From positions 9,812,857 through 9,876,856 of the forward strand of contig BROE01000013.1 of assembly GCA_036571765.1 (NCBI GenBank): a stretch of DNA of 64,000 nt, in the 5' to 3' direction. Position numbers and translations under genes: made by a program. The number at the start of each line of letters is the position of its first letter. The first letter of the stretch is position 1. The notes beneath the pieces were generated by a model. It ran no database searches and was not told the DNA's origin. It saw nothing but the letters and a program-made list of their open reading frames with translations. The stretch is from Plecoglossus altivelis (Eukaryota; Chordata; Actinopteri; Osmeriformes; Plecoglossidae). Below are positions 55,301 through 64,000 of this stretch, piece by piece.

Positions 55301-58085
55301 TGTACTGTATATGTGTCCTGTACTGTATATGTGCTATAATGATGGGCACCATGGTCAGGTCATCCTAACTGAAAGTGTTGAATGTCCCAACCAGGCACAG
55401 TGCAGACTCAGGAAAGGCAGAAGATCGTGGAGAAGATCAGGGGGGGTGATCTTGGTGATCTCAGAGATCTGCCTCCACAGTGTTCCAGAGGACAGCCAAC
55501 TGTCATCAAGGTCTGTGAGCAGCTCCTTCATGACTCAACAACACTAACTCTCTCCACTCTTCTATTTTTTTCTTTTGCGTATTTAATCTATTTTCCTGTC
55601 TTGGTTTTTGGTGAACTTTGTTCCAGCTGTAGCATGGTTCTCATGTGTTTTGACTGATCTCTGAATACTGACATCAGTCCTCCAGCACATGTATCAAATG
55701 ATGGAGCTTTTGTTTGATCTATGTCTGTATCAAACATGCAGCAAAGATCAAAAACTGATTTCACTCTTCCTTTTCTCCACAAGTCATGATTTGATTAAGA
55801 TCATGCTCTTGCAGGTAATTTGGTGCACTGTTGTTCAACGTAGGAGTCAGCTTGACACTAAACCACAACCACTGGGTCAGGTTTACTTTTTGACAACTGG
55901 GAAATGGTGAGGTGTTTTGTGGCCGTGTGAACTGACGTTCGCAGGCCTGAAAGGTCAAAGCTTCGTGGAGGGTATCAGGGGTTGTCTCATGTTGGTGCTG
56001 CTGTTTCCACACGTTTAGGAAGTGGTTGAGAATCTGAGAGGACACCTACAGAAGGACACGGTGCAGAGCCTCACACACATTATGGATGACATAACTAAAG
56101 AGAACCAGCAGCTAAAGTTGAAACAGGCCCAGCTCCAGGTAACATGCACACTCCCCTGCTGCTTTCCTTCAGACAAGCAGATCAGGATGGACCACACATT
56201 TAACTAGTCAGATGCTGCAACAAAATTCACCATCATATTATTTGTGTTTTGGTTTCTTTTATTTAATAGATGTCTGTTTCATCTAAGGTCGATGACTGAT
56301 AGAAACACTTTATTTTTGTTGCATCTCACTTAACATCAAGGTGTGTCACTTGAGGAATCTGTTAAAAGCTTCTAAGTTGATATAGCTGTTCCAACCATCT
56401 CTGTCCCCTCTCTTCATGCCTTCTAGGCCCAGAGAGATGAGCTGACATTGCAGCTGAAGCAGACTGCCATGGAGAGGTCTAAGACTGAGTCCCAGCAGAA
56501 GCACCTAGCAGTAGAGAACCAGCTGCTGAAAAGCTCTCTGGAGCGAGAAGAGGAGTCCCTGTCTGCCCTGCAGGAGGAGCTAAGGAGCCTGCGTTCCCAG
56601 ATCCGGGGCCTGGAGGAGCGGGGTGCTGGGGCCGACTCCATCCTGTCTGAGAACCAGCGCCTCAAAGAGCATCTGGAGGAAGAGAGGCAGCGTGTGCTGA
56701 GCGTGCTGGGCCAACGGGAAACACTGATGGCCGAAGCCCACACCCTGAGGAAAGAGCTTGACAAGGAGCGCCGTGTGACGGAGCAGCTGAGGGCGGAGCT
56801 GGACCTGCTGAGCAGTGCGGCCGCGGGGGTGGGAGGCGACCCGGAGACGGAGGAGCTGCAGGCTCGTCTGGCAGAGCTGGAGAAGAAGCTGAGCTTTGAG
56901 CAGCAGCGCTCAGACCTGTGGGAGAGGCTGTACGTAGAGACCAAAGAGGACAAGGCCACGGGGGAGAAGCAGGCCAAGGGGAAGAAGCCCAAAGATGGCG
57001 TGATCGGAAAGGTGAAGGAGACGTTTGATGCGGTGAAGAACTCCACCAAGGAGTTTGTGCACCATCACAAAGAGCAGATCAAGAAAGCCAAAGAGGCCGT
57101 GAAGGAGAACCTGAGGAAGTTTTCTGATTCTGTTAAATCGACTTTCCGCCACTTCAAGGACTCGGCCACGCGCATCATGGACAAGGCCCAGCGGCCTCAT
57201 GACAGGAGGTTTCACGAGAGGAAGGATACAAAGACAGAGAAGCAGAATCAGCAGCAGGAACAGCACACAGAACACAAGCGCTCAGAGGGAGCTTCCTGGC
57301 AGCAGCGGGCCCACAAGCCCCTGCATAGACACCCTCGTAAATCGACAGAGGACTCCTTCCAGGCCAATCGTAACACTCGCAAGTTTGGAGGCAAGGTCCA
57401 GGAGGAGCCTGACCAGGAGAACCAGAGAAGTGGGCCCAAAGGCTGCTCAGGGGTCTTTGACTGTGCCTACCAGGAGTCCATGAGCCTCTTCAACAAAGCC
57501 ATGGATCCCATCAGAGCAGATGAGTTCAACCAGCTCCTCCACAGCTACCTCCAGCAGGAGGTTGACCACTTCCACCACTGGACGGAGCTGGAGAGCTTCA
57601 TCAATAACTACTTCCATAATGGTGTGTTCATCCACGACCAGATGTTGTTCACTGACTTTGTGAGTGGTGTGGAGGACTACCTGGAAGACATGCAGGAGTA
57701 TCACGGCCACGATGACGACACCTTCGAAGATCTGGATGAGTACATCTACAGGCACTTCTTTGGAGATACCTACTCGCAGCGCTATGGGCCCAGGTGAGCT
57801 GCTGTTCTGACCCCAGGTCAGGTCTGTTATATGTGCTGTGTTTGAACGAAGCTGTAGTGAAGGGGTGTAAAGTTTCTGTCTTTTTTAAGCAGCAGGCCCT
57901 TTGAGGGGCCGGACCCACCAACGAAGGAGCAGCACAGGTCCAATCAGCAGCAGCGTAAGCAGCAGAGGTCCCGCCCCCGGCCACAAAAAGACAGAAAATG
58001 GAGCAGAAGCGGACAGAACACAGACAGACACATGACTGATGTCAAAATTGAGCTGGGTCCCATGCCTTTTGATCCAAAATATTGA
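52339..58085 (+). CDS. ccpg1: CCPG1, ER-phagy receptor
   Basis: ER-membrane receptor that recruits ATG8 proteins and FIP200 for selective ER autophagy. Coding exons: 52339-52398, 52589-52691, 52900-53310, 54301-54606, 55395-55510, 56019-56138, 56427-57793, 57893-58085; phases agree and give 891 aa (human 757). The N-terminus MSDSSSDTESSCGWTIISNE holds the LIR W14-T-I-I17. FIR-type motifs SDIETL (22-27) and SDIVTL (about 140-145) match the human pair. A membrane helix (CILLALLIAISMGFGHFYG) ends exon 54301-54606. A long coiled coil follows in the lumenal part (about 330-545), then a Lys-rich helical stretch (KETFDAVKNSTKEFVHHHK) and a conserved C-terminal domain (CSGVFDCAYQESMSLFN) ending PMPFDPKY, as in human. 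Exon 52900 may contain an unspliced 111-nt in-frame segment (52988-53098). Confidence 0.95.
52399..56426. other. ccpg1: ccpg1 introns
   Basis: The longest are 53311-54300, 54607-55394 and 55511-56018. Apart from the 18-bp repeat at 55225-55335 I see no separate gene. Human CCPG1 hosts a microRNA intronically; no comparable hairpin was recognised here. Confidence 0.5.
55225..55335. repeat. 18-bp tandem repeat (CCTGTACTGTATATGTGT) in a ccpg1 intron
   Basis: Six to seven units, with TATATGTAT/TATATGTGT variation. The 18-bp period keeps frames open on both strands, producing spurious Cys/Tyr-rich ORFs. Confidence 0.92.
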
Positions 58086-59217
58086 GAATAACCTTAAATA
58101 GTAATTGATTAGTTTTTTAAATATTGGCTTAACCTGATGCTGTTGTTGCAAATTCTACTCTGGATGAGATTAATGAAAAGCCTTTCATTTTATTTTATTG
58201 TGATTTTGCACATTGTGACTGCAGCTGGCTGTCCCTAGCTTCCTGTGCTGTGTAAAGCTATACTTACTAGGATAGACGTGGTAGTGATGTATCTGAACGC
58301 ACAAAGAAAAGAATTGCTGCATTGATTTCCAATTAAATTATTGTCTAAATATTTATATTAGAGCAATTACATGGGAATACAGACAAATCCGAGAGGAAAA
58401 AACTAAAACCTACTGTCAACTGTTACATGTTAGTTTAGAATGTTCTTGAGAGATCTCTTAACAGTGAATAGCCACTGAGAATGTGTGTAAGGTTTCACTA
58501 ACCTTTTCATCTAAATGATCTGCTGGAACAACAGACAACATTGATTTAAAGCCTTTCTTTTCATTTTTACTGGCAATGCTGAGAAATCTGGTGTCCTTGA
58601 TAGTAGTAATAGATATTTGGAGGAGTAAAGCTTGTAAGGCAGGGAAACTTGAGAGTTCTGCGTTGTTCAAGGTACTCTGACTGATGCAACATACTAGTCC
58701 CCATAGCTAATGATTGCCATGCTTCCCTCAGTCATCAGCCTCTGACTTGTGATAAGATGAAGTGCTGTTGGCTTTCCACGTTACACGTTTGGTAGTTGAA
58801 TTGTTCTGTAACATTCCAAATGTGTTTGAATGCAACGTATTATCTTCCATTTATAGATGTGCTGTTGAAAAGAACTGCAGCTCTGAAATAAAATACAAAA
58901 GATGTTGACAAAGATGGCTCATATTTTTATGGTCATGGATAAATGGAGGTTGGATCAGGACTAGTCTGAGGCTATTCTAGCACCAGTACCTAACAGTGTA
59001 TTTACCCATAACACTAGGATTAGCATGGTAAAATGCTACACCTGTAGATCAAAGGGAAAAGCGCTACTCATTCATGATCGTGTAAAAAAATAATTTATTG
59101 TTGATTTAGTACAGTGTTTACTACCATGTTAAATGTAACATTAGAGAGAAGGCGACATTAAAGCTTTTTATGAGTCATTATTTCAGAGCATTTCCCTCCA
59201 TCATGTGATTGTGCATC
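58086..59217. other. converging 3' ends of ccpg1 (+) and pigb (-)
   Basis: The ccpg1 3'UTR probably ends after AATAAA at 58887-58892. The pigb minus-strand signal AATAAA is at 59099-59094, 119 bp past its stop codon. The two transcripts would end about 150-200 bp apart without overlap. No other gene is seen. Confidence 0.65.
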
Positions 59218-62200
59218 TCAGTGCCTCTCATAGATGAGGATGTGTCCTCCAACACGGCCCTCAGGAATGTGCGTGTGGAAGATCTCAGCACTTTGGATGT
59301 ATTTATTTCCATTGAGGAATACAGAAATCTCCTGAAACACAAGCAGGACACATTGAACTGAACAATAACTTTGTCAAAATACAAGACAGTGATGACAGTT
59401 CAAGTCCGATAGATGTTGATGAATAATTTGGCATGGAAGTTATGCAAATTCAAGGGACTTTTGTTAGCCTCGTAATTGTTTCATCTAACCTTCTCCAAAA
59501 CATCAAAGAGCACCAGGTGGGTTGGCAGCGAGGATTTGTATGGAAAAGAGTCCCTCAGCCAAAGGAGAGGGTCATCAAAGAAGTGCTCTGCCTCATCTAC
59601 ATAGCTGCTGTTTCCATGCAGGTCTGGAGGACACTCCAGAAAACGCATCCTCATTGGACAGTGAACATGACTACAAAATAAGAGCATGTTCATCAGTGCA
59701 GGTGCTTATTAGTATAGTCTGGATGTCAATCATGTTGTGGCCAATCAGAAAGGACCAATTGTACTGACAGAAATATATGCTTTATATGGTAGCTACCTGT
59801 AGAAAGGAGTTGAGTGACAGGGCATGAGGAAGTAGATATCTGGCTGAATGGAGCCTGCAGACTGGCTGGTGTGACACAGGGTCTGAAGATGGCCCATGAC
59901 ATCCAGGGTTCCTCTCTGGTGAACCAGCCCAGTGTACAGAGCAGGAAGCAAGTTGGACACCAGTAAGACACAAGCTACCTTTTTCCTCCAGGCCTTCAAA
60001 CTGACCAATGAAATACCTGCAACAGAAATGGACGATGAGGGACCCACTTTTAGCGGGTTCTGGGGATCTTGAGGGTGAAACGGCTAGAGGAGGGTCTCTG
60101 AACTCAAGCGGCCGTCACCGACAGAAGACGATGGCAACCAGTGTGGACAGGAGGGCACGCCGAGAGGATAGAGGGTGGAATTGAATCCTATTATCGAGGC
60201 CAGCAAAACTGGAAAGTACGACCAGGTGTATATGTCGGGAGCCACAAAGCGCACACACACCGCGACGTTGTATGGTAGTAGGTAAATGGTTTACTGTATG
60301 TCTGTATGCTACTGTGGATGGGTCTGTGTGTAGGGCCTGTATGTATGTATGTCACTCGTATGTGTGTGAATGTATGTATGTATGGATATGGTATGGTATG
60401 TAACTGGTGGGATGTGGGTCGAGTGTATGTAAGTTTTATGACGTAGCAAAGATTATGTTATAGTGTTAAATGATAAAATCATTGAGCATCAATGGGACCC
60501 GGAGACGCAGAACATGGAAGCCCCAGCCGTCCGGGGTGAGACACCGCTACGGGTTCCCGAGGATCACAGTTCTAACAGTATCTAGTATTCTGGTGGTGGG
60601 GGCAGCATCCACATGCCATGGGGAGCGAAGAGAGGCCGGGATGGAGCCCCCAGGACAGCCACACGCCCTGCTGAGTGGACGGCGTCGCGGGAGAGGGAGG
60701 CATAGAACCTCTCGCCCAGGAGGGTTTGGGGGGGCAAGTTCCGTGAACTTCAGGAAGTTGTTGAACTGCACCAGGGTAGTTCTATGGGAAGCGAGCAGTG
60801 GTTTTTGATGGAAAGCATAAGGAATGGTGGACGGGAGTGGGATAACCACCCAGGGCACGGGATAATGACAAGATCCATAACCTTTCAGTAGAACATACAG
60901 ATCAATCAAGGTGGATACCGCCAAGAGGGCAACAGGTCGCCTCGTAAGGGACAAGGAAGAAGAATCCTCTAGTTAACTGAGACAGGTGCACAGCAACGGT
61001 GCAGCTTACAGACGCACAGAGAAGAAAGAAGCACTGGGAGCCTGATCGGGCAGGCAGTGGTTGAAGTTGCACAAGTCTTGGCTTCGTTGTATCTCTCTTC
61101 GCTCCGAAGTGCTCCGCAGGGAAGGAGCGAAGGGCCCGACAAATCCAAAGGGTGTCGGATTGAGGACAGGGAATGACTGCCAATGGGGTGCAAACCATAA
61201 GAGGGCCGTCCCGGGAAAAGGATCATTCTTTGGTGGGAAAAACAAAACCACTATCAGAAGAAATACATCAGAGCATGTCGTCTTTCAGACATCTGGGTCT
61301 ACGTGAGATATGTATGTAGGTTCTCTGGTGCTTGGTACCTGCTGTGTGTTTTAGTGCCAGGCAGAGGGTAGTAACACAGTGCCAGAGTAGTGAGTGTCGT
61401 CTCCATGGTGTTGGTCAAGGTCCTGGTGCAGCAGTACCATGTGAACCAGGATGACAGCTGGCAGAACAGCTGTGGAGTGGGCACAGAGCAAGAGACAAAA
61501 ACACCTTCTGTAGTTTCAGTTTTTAGAATGACATTACAGGAAAAAAAACAGATTCATCACATACTGAAAGGTTGTTCATTACCGTCCATCTAGCAGTGTC
61601 AGAAGGCTGGAGTGTTCGAAGTAGAGAGTGGAGCTTGATGTCGGCCAGGGCAGCCAGGAGGGCTTGGAGAACACGTGGCGTCCATACCTACACAGTCCAC
61701 AACACACATTCTAGTGCATTCCAACACATTTTGCCTCACCTGTAGAGTCTGAGGTATTTCCATGAGCCATGACTCACCAAGAGTTGAACTGAGTCACAGT
61801 TTATGTAGTGCAGGATCTTGTAAATGACTGCAAAGACCAAAGGGTAAGAAAATCCTCGTAATCCTTCTTTCCATTCCCAGGTTAAGTAGCCATAGGTGAG
61901 TTTATTAAGGACAGTTCATCGTGAGATTTTGTAAATGATTCATGTTTAAAATACACGTTGTGTCCTGTGATTAAAGGATATTTGTAAACCATGCGATGAG
62001 AGACTTCAAGGGACTGCCAGTATTCGTCAGGTACGAAGCTGGTCTGGACCAGGAAGCAGTTGATCAGACGGAAAGTCACAGAAAACACAGAGACACTGAC
62101 CCCAAACACACCTGTAGAGTTCAACAACTGGTTTATAGCAGAGGAGATTCTACCAGATCACTACCGTCGTAATACATTTGTGATGCTCTGATTTTGACAC

Positions 62201-62472
62201 TCTTGTTCCTAATTGCTTATATCTGACTTCTGACACAACAACGAAAACGCATTTTATATTATGCTATCTTGCAAGCTTAGCTACCAACTAATAAAAGACT
62301 CGACCGTCCATGCTGGCATGTACAACATAGCTATAGCTAGTTTACCTTTATCAAAATTACATGTATCTTCTTTACTGTAAAGCTGAGATTTTCTTTTCCG
62401 AAGTTTAATAGGCTCAGAAAATGTTTTGTTCCCTGTGTTCAAGCGCGCACGAAGCCTGTCCATTACTTTCAT
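59218..62472 (-). CDS. pigb: PIGB, GPI mannosyltransferase 3 (central exons corrupted)
   Basis: Multi-pass ER enzyme adding the third mannose to the GPI anchor precursor (GT22 family). Intact exons, in transcript order: 62472-62376, 62111-61982, 61895-61778, 61687-61583, 61469-61339, [damaged region], 60016-59797, 59670-59490, 59331-59218. The catalytic-loop motif TSFVPDEYWQSLEVSH is in exon 2. Exon 3 reads YGYLTWEWKEGLRGFSYPL, exon 5 SWFTWYCCTRTLTNTMET. The C-terminal exons include ALYTGLVHQRGTLDVMGHLQ, MPCHSTPFY, and the end IPEGRVGGHILIYERH. Visible coding totals about 365 of about 555 expected residues. Intron 2 is of AT-AC type. The missing central third should lie in 60050-61310, where only fragments survive. 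It overlaps no neighbour, converges on ccpg1 and diverges from pigbos1. Confidence 0.93.
60050..61310 (-). pseudogene. pigb: error-rich patch containing frame-broken central pigb exons
   Basis: Fragments of the expected protein occur on the minus strand in several frames: an IRPTAL-like stretch at about 61161-61120, RRPVALLAVSTLIDLY at about 60942-60890, TTLVQFNNFLKFTELA at 60780-60733 (human WTLVQFNFLKFNVL), and QGVVAVLG/HGMWM-like pieces at about 60680-60608. Extra sequence and many indels separate them. Flanking exons on both sides are perfect. I infer a poorly corrected gap-fill, not gene decay. Confidence 0.6.
61896..61981 (-). other. pigb: AT-AC (U12-type) intron of pigb
   Basis: On the minus strand, exon 2 ends GTTTACAA at 61982, then ATATCCTTTAATC begins the intron, matching the U12 donor consensus ATATCCTTT. 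The intron contains GTCCTTAAT near its end, similar to the U12 branch consensus TTCCTTAAC, and terminates in AC at 61897-61896. The next exon starts CTATGGC. Splicing this way gives MVYNYGYLTWEW, as in human MVFNYGYLTWEW. No GT-AG choice restores this reading. Length is 86 nt. Confidence 0.88.
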
Positions 62473-63535
62473 GCCCCTTTTGTTCGAAAGTAACGTTGTA
62501 ATGGCATGATATTAGAAAGTAATCTGAGGAACAGCATAGTACAACTGAACACGAGTTCCGTGTTTAGGTCTGTGCCCGGTGACGTAGACGGTGCGTGGTC
62601 GAATAAATGTTTTAAAAATACGATTACAACACAATATTTTGTTTTTTACTCTGCAATAAAGGTCCGAATTTATTGTATGGATTTTAAATCAAATATTTTT
62701 TCCAAAGGAAAATATGGGCAGCTATTCTGAAGTTAGAGGTTTCAGAGGGAAACTCTGTTTGTCCCTTAATACACGCTGTAGTTGGTCCATGATTGCCCTT
62801 TAAACTAGCTACTAGTAGCTAGCCAGATTGTTTCTTTCAGAGACATGAGATTGAAGTGAGTTTACTAAGGTAGGTCATGTAGTAATACTTACTAATATGC
62901 AAAACGTTTGAACGCAGACGTGTTCTGTTGTCACCATTAAATGCAAGCTCCTCGCGATATTGTAGATCTTGCTCAATCTGGCGTTATGAAACACTGCGGG
63001 GGAACAAGCCTTCAAACCCGGGGCCCACTGTCCGGATGTTTCCCTGCTGCAATACACTTGATTTAAATGAATGGGTTGTTTAGTTGAAGCATTCAACTTG
63101 CAGTTGAAGCAAACCTCTCAAACACAGTAGGACAGCGGGCCCTCAGCAGCTTTGGTTGAAGACCACTGAACTCTAGCTCACAGGCCTACTACTTTCTGTG
63201 GAGATTTGCATTTATTCAAATTTTTTATATGATATTGTGTATGAATTCTGATATTGTATTCCTATTGCTTTTGCTGTTGTAGGCCTACAATCAGTTGGCA
63301 CTCTGGGGACAAATAAAGATCTACACCTTCAACTTTATTTGCATTGACTGGTAGGTTAGGAAAATCAAATATGTTTTACATTGTAATGAAAGTCCCTTGT
63401 TGACATCTCTCACCCTCCAGCTTGAGCGTCCATGGACTGAGGGTTGGACCTGATGCGGGTTTATAATTCCTTTTTTTAATCTTTTACAAGGTCAACAAAG
63501 CAATACTAAGTGCTGTGTCTTGCTCCAGAGAAGCC
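62473..63535. promoter_or_regulatory. pigb/pigbos1 divergent promoter interval and pigbos1 5' leader
   Basis: The pigb start codon (62472, minus) and the pigbos1 start codon (63536, plus) are 1.06 kb apart. A half-CRE TGACGT is at 62580-62585. A likely pigbos1 leader intron ends at CTTGCTCCAG (63528), eight bases before the ATG. Human PIGB and PIGBOS1 are likewise divergent. Confidence 0.5.
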
Positions 63536-63853
63536 ATGATAAGGCACAGGGTACCCTTCTCATCAATTGCCTTCGCTACGGTGCTTGGAGTTGGTGGCGG
63601 TGTCTACATATACAAGCCATTTTTTGATTCACAGATGAAGAACCAGGGACTTGGAAAAAACAAGGAGGAGGTAGCAGATACTCTGAATAAACCAGAGACC
63701 AGTACGAACGTCCCAGAGAATCAGTCCCCTGATATAGTGCCTGAGAGTTCCAGCTCAGCAGTTACCACAGGAACTGTGCCTGAGAGTCCCAGCTCAGCAG
63801 TTACCACAGGAACTGTGTCTGAGACCCCAGCACAACCTGTTTCAAAAGAATAA
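63536..63853 (+). CDS. pigbos1: PIGBOS1, mitochondrial outer-membrane microprotein with extended tail
   Basis: In mammals PIGBOS is a 54-aa outer-mitochondrial-membrane protein that binds ER CLCC1 and tunes the unfolded protein response. Here the chosen start (63536) gives MIRHRVPFSSIAFATVLGVG, then GGVYIYKPFFDSQMK, matching human FAQLLFATVLGIAGGVYIFQ: a short N-terminal helix and the conserved GGVYI motif. The upstream ATG at 63515 would fall before a probable acceptor at 63528. The predicted protein is 105 aa, about twice the human length. The extra C-terminal part has two perfect-register 39-bp repeats (13 residues, VPES-SSAVTTGT) at 63737-63814 and a partial third. AATAAA at 63911-63916 gives a short 3'UTR. 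Confidence 0.85.
   Translation: MIRHRVPFSSIAFATVLGVGGGVYIYKPFFDSQMKNQGLGKNKEEVADTLNKPETSTNVPENQSPDIVPESSSSAVTTGTVPESPSSAVTTGTVSETPAQPVSKE
63737..63826. repeat. pigbos1: 39-bp coding tandem repeat in pigbos1
   Basis: Copies start at 63737 and 63776, and a partial copy at 63815. Each contains AGCTCAGCAGTTACCACAGG. Copies one and two differ at one base seen (TTCC/TCCC), so the expansion is recent. Confidence 0.92.
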
Positions 63854-64000
63854 AATGTGTAGAATTTTTGTTGTTGTTGTCATTTGTAACATGATTGTGT
63901 CGTCTAAATCAATAAAATGCCTTATTTCAATTTAAGCTCAATGCCAATGTCTTTGTCTGATGGTCGAAGATCTGTCTTTGCAAAGAGTGCAAAGGTAAAA

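Noticed and set aside
60470..60808. Plus-strand 112-codon ORF near pigb
   Set aside because: It is the antisense of the damaged pigb exons in the error-rich patch, with no homology of its own.
63515..63535. Upstream ATG (MSCSREA) for pigbos1
   Set aside because: A probable splice acceptor CTTGCTCCAG ends at 63528, so this ATG would be intronic; homology starts after 63536.

Overview
This window is nuclear DNA of a bony fish, most likely a teleost. The genes have small exons with GT-AG introns. AC/TG microsatellites and young minisatellites are abundant, and two dispersed repeats resemble common teleost families. Protein similarity is vertebrate throughout. I cannot name the species. All gene identities come from comparing translated exons with vertebrate families I know; no search was run.

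Layout, left to right: (1) the 3' part of nedd4 (+), ending at 11492: the tail of the C2 domain, four WW domains and the complete HECT ubiquitin-ligase domain. (2) A gene-free stretch with a degenerate 1.25-kb GTAGTGCAGT array. (3) Complete prtg/protogenin (+), 16553-39729, 19 coding exons and 1183 aa: four Ig domains, five fibronectin III domains, one membrane helix and a cytoplasmic tail. (4) pygo1 (+), 43874-46404, a Wnt co-activator with NHD and PHD finger. (5) dnaaf4 (+), 47812-50010, a dynein-arm assembly factor. (6) pierce2 (-), 50293-50595, a ciliary doublet inner protein. (7) ccpg1 (+), 52339-58085, an ER-phagy receptor. (8) pigb (-), 59218-62472, a GPI mannosyltransferase. (9) pigbos1 (+), 63536-63853, a mitochondrial microprotein. 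Gene content, order and relative orientation match the human 15q21.3 block (NEDD4-PRTG-PYGO1-DNAAF4-PIERCE2/C15orf65-CCPG1-PIGB-PIGBOS1), so this is an ancient conserved neighbourhood.

Functional grouping: dnaaf4 and pierce2 are both motile-cilium genes, lie tail to tail, and each has an RFX X-box-like site upstream. pierce2 and ccpg1 are head to head across a mirror-image inverted repeat. ccpg1, pigb and pigbos1 all act at or near the ER membrane; ccpg1 and pigb converge, while pigb and pigbos1 diverge from a shared promoter interval.

The most notable observations are: a very short AT-AC (U12-type) intron in pigb; six exactly 29-bp-spaced copies of the 3' splice site of prtg exon 9; the inverted repeat forming the pierce2/ccpg1 intergenic region; a pygo1 uORF whose stop overlaps the main start codon; and an enlarged, repeat-bearing pigbos1 tail. 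Three places look like assembly damage rather than biology: a C/G-only block inside a nedd4 C2 exon (2441-2592), an 899-bp-offset duplication joined by a single N at 5309, and an error-rich patch replacing the central pigb exons (about 60050-61310).
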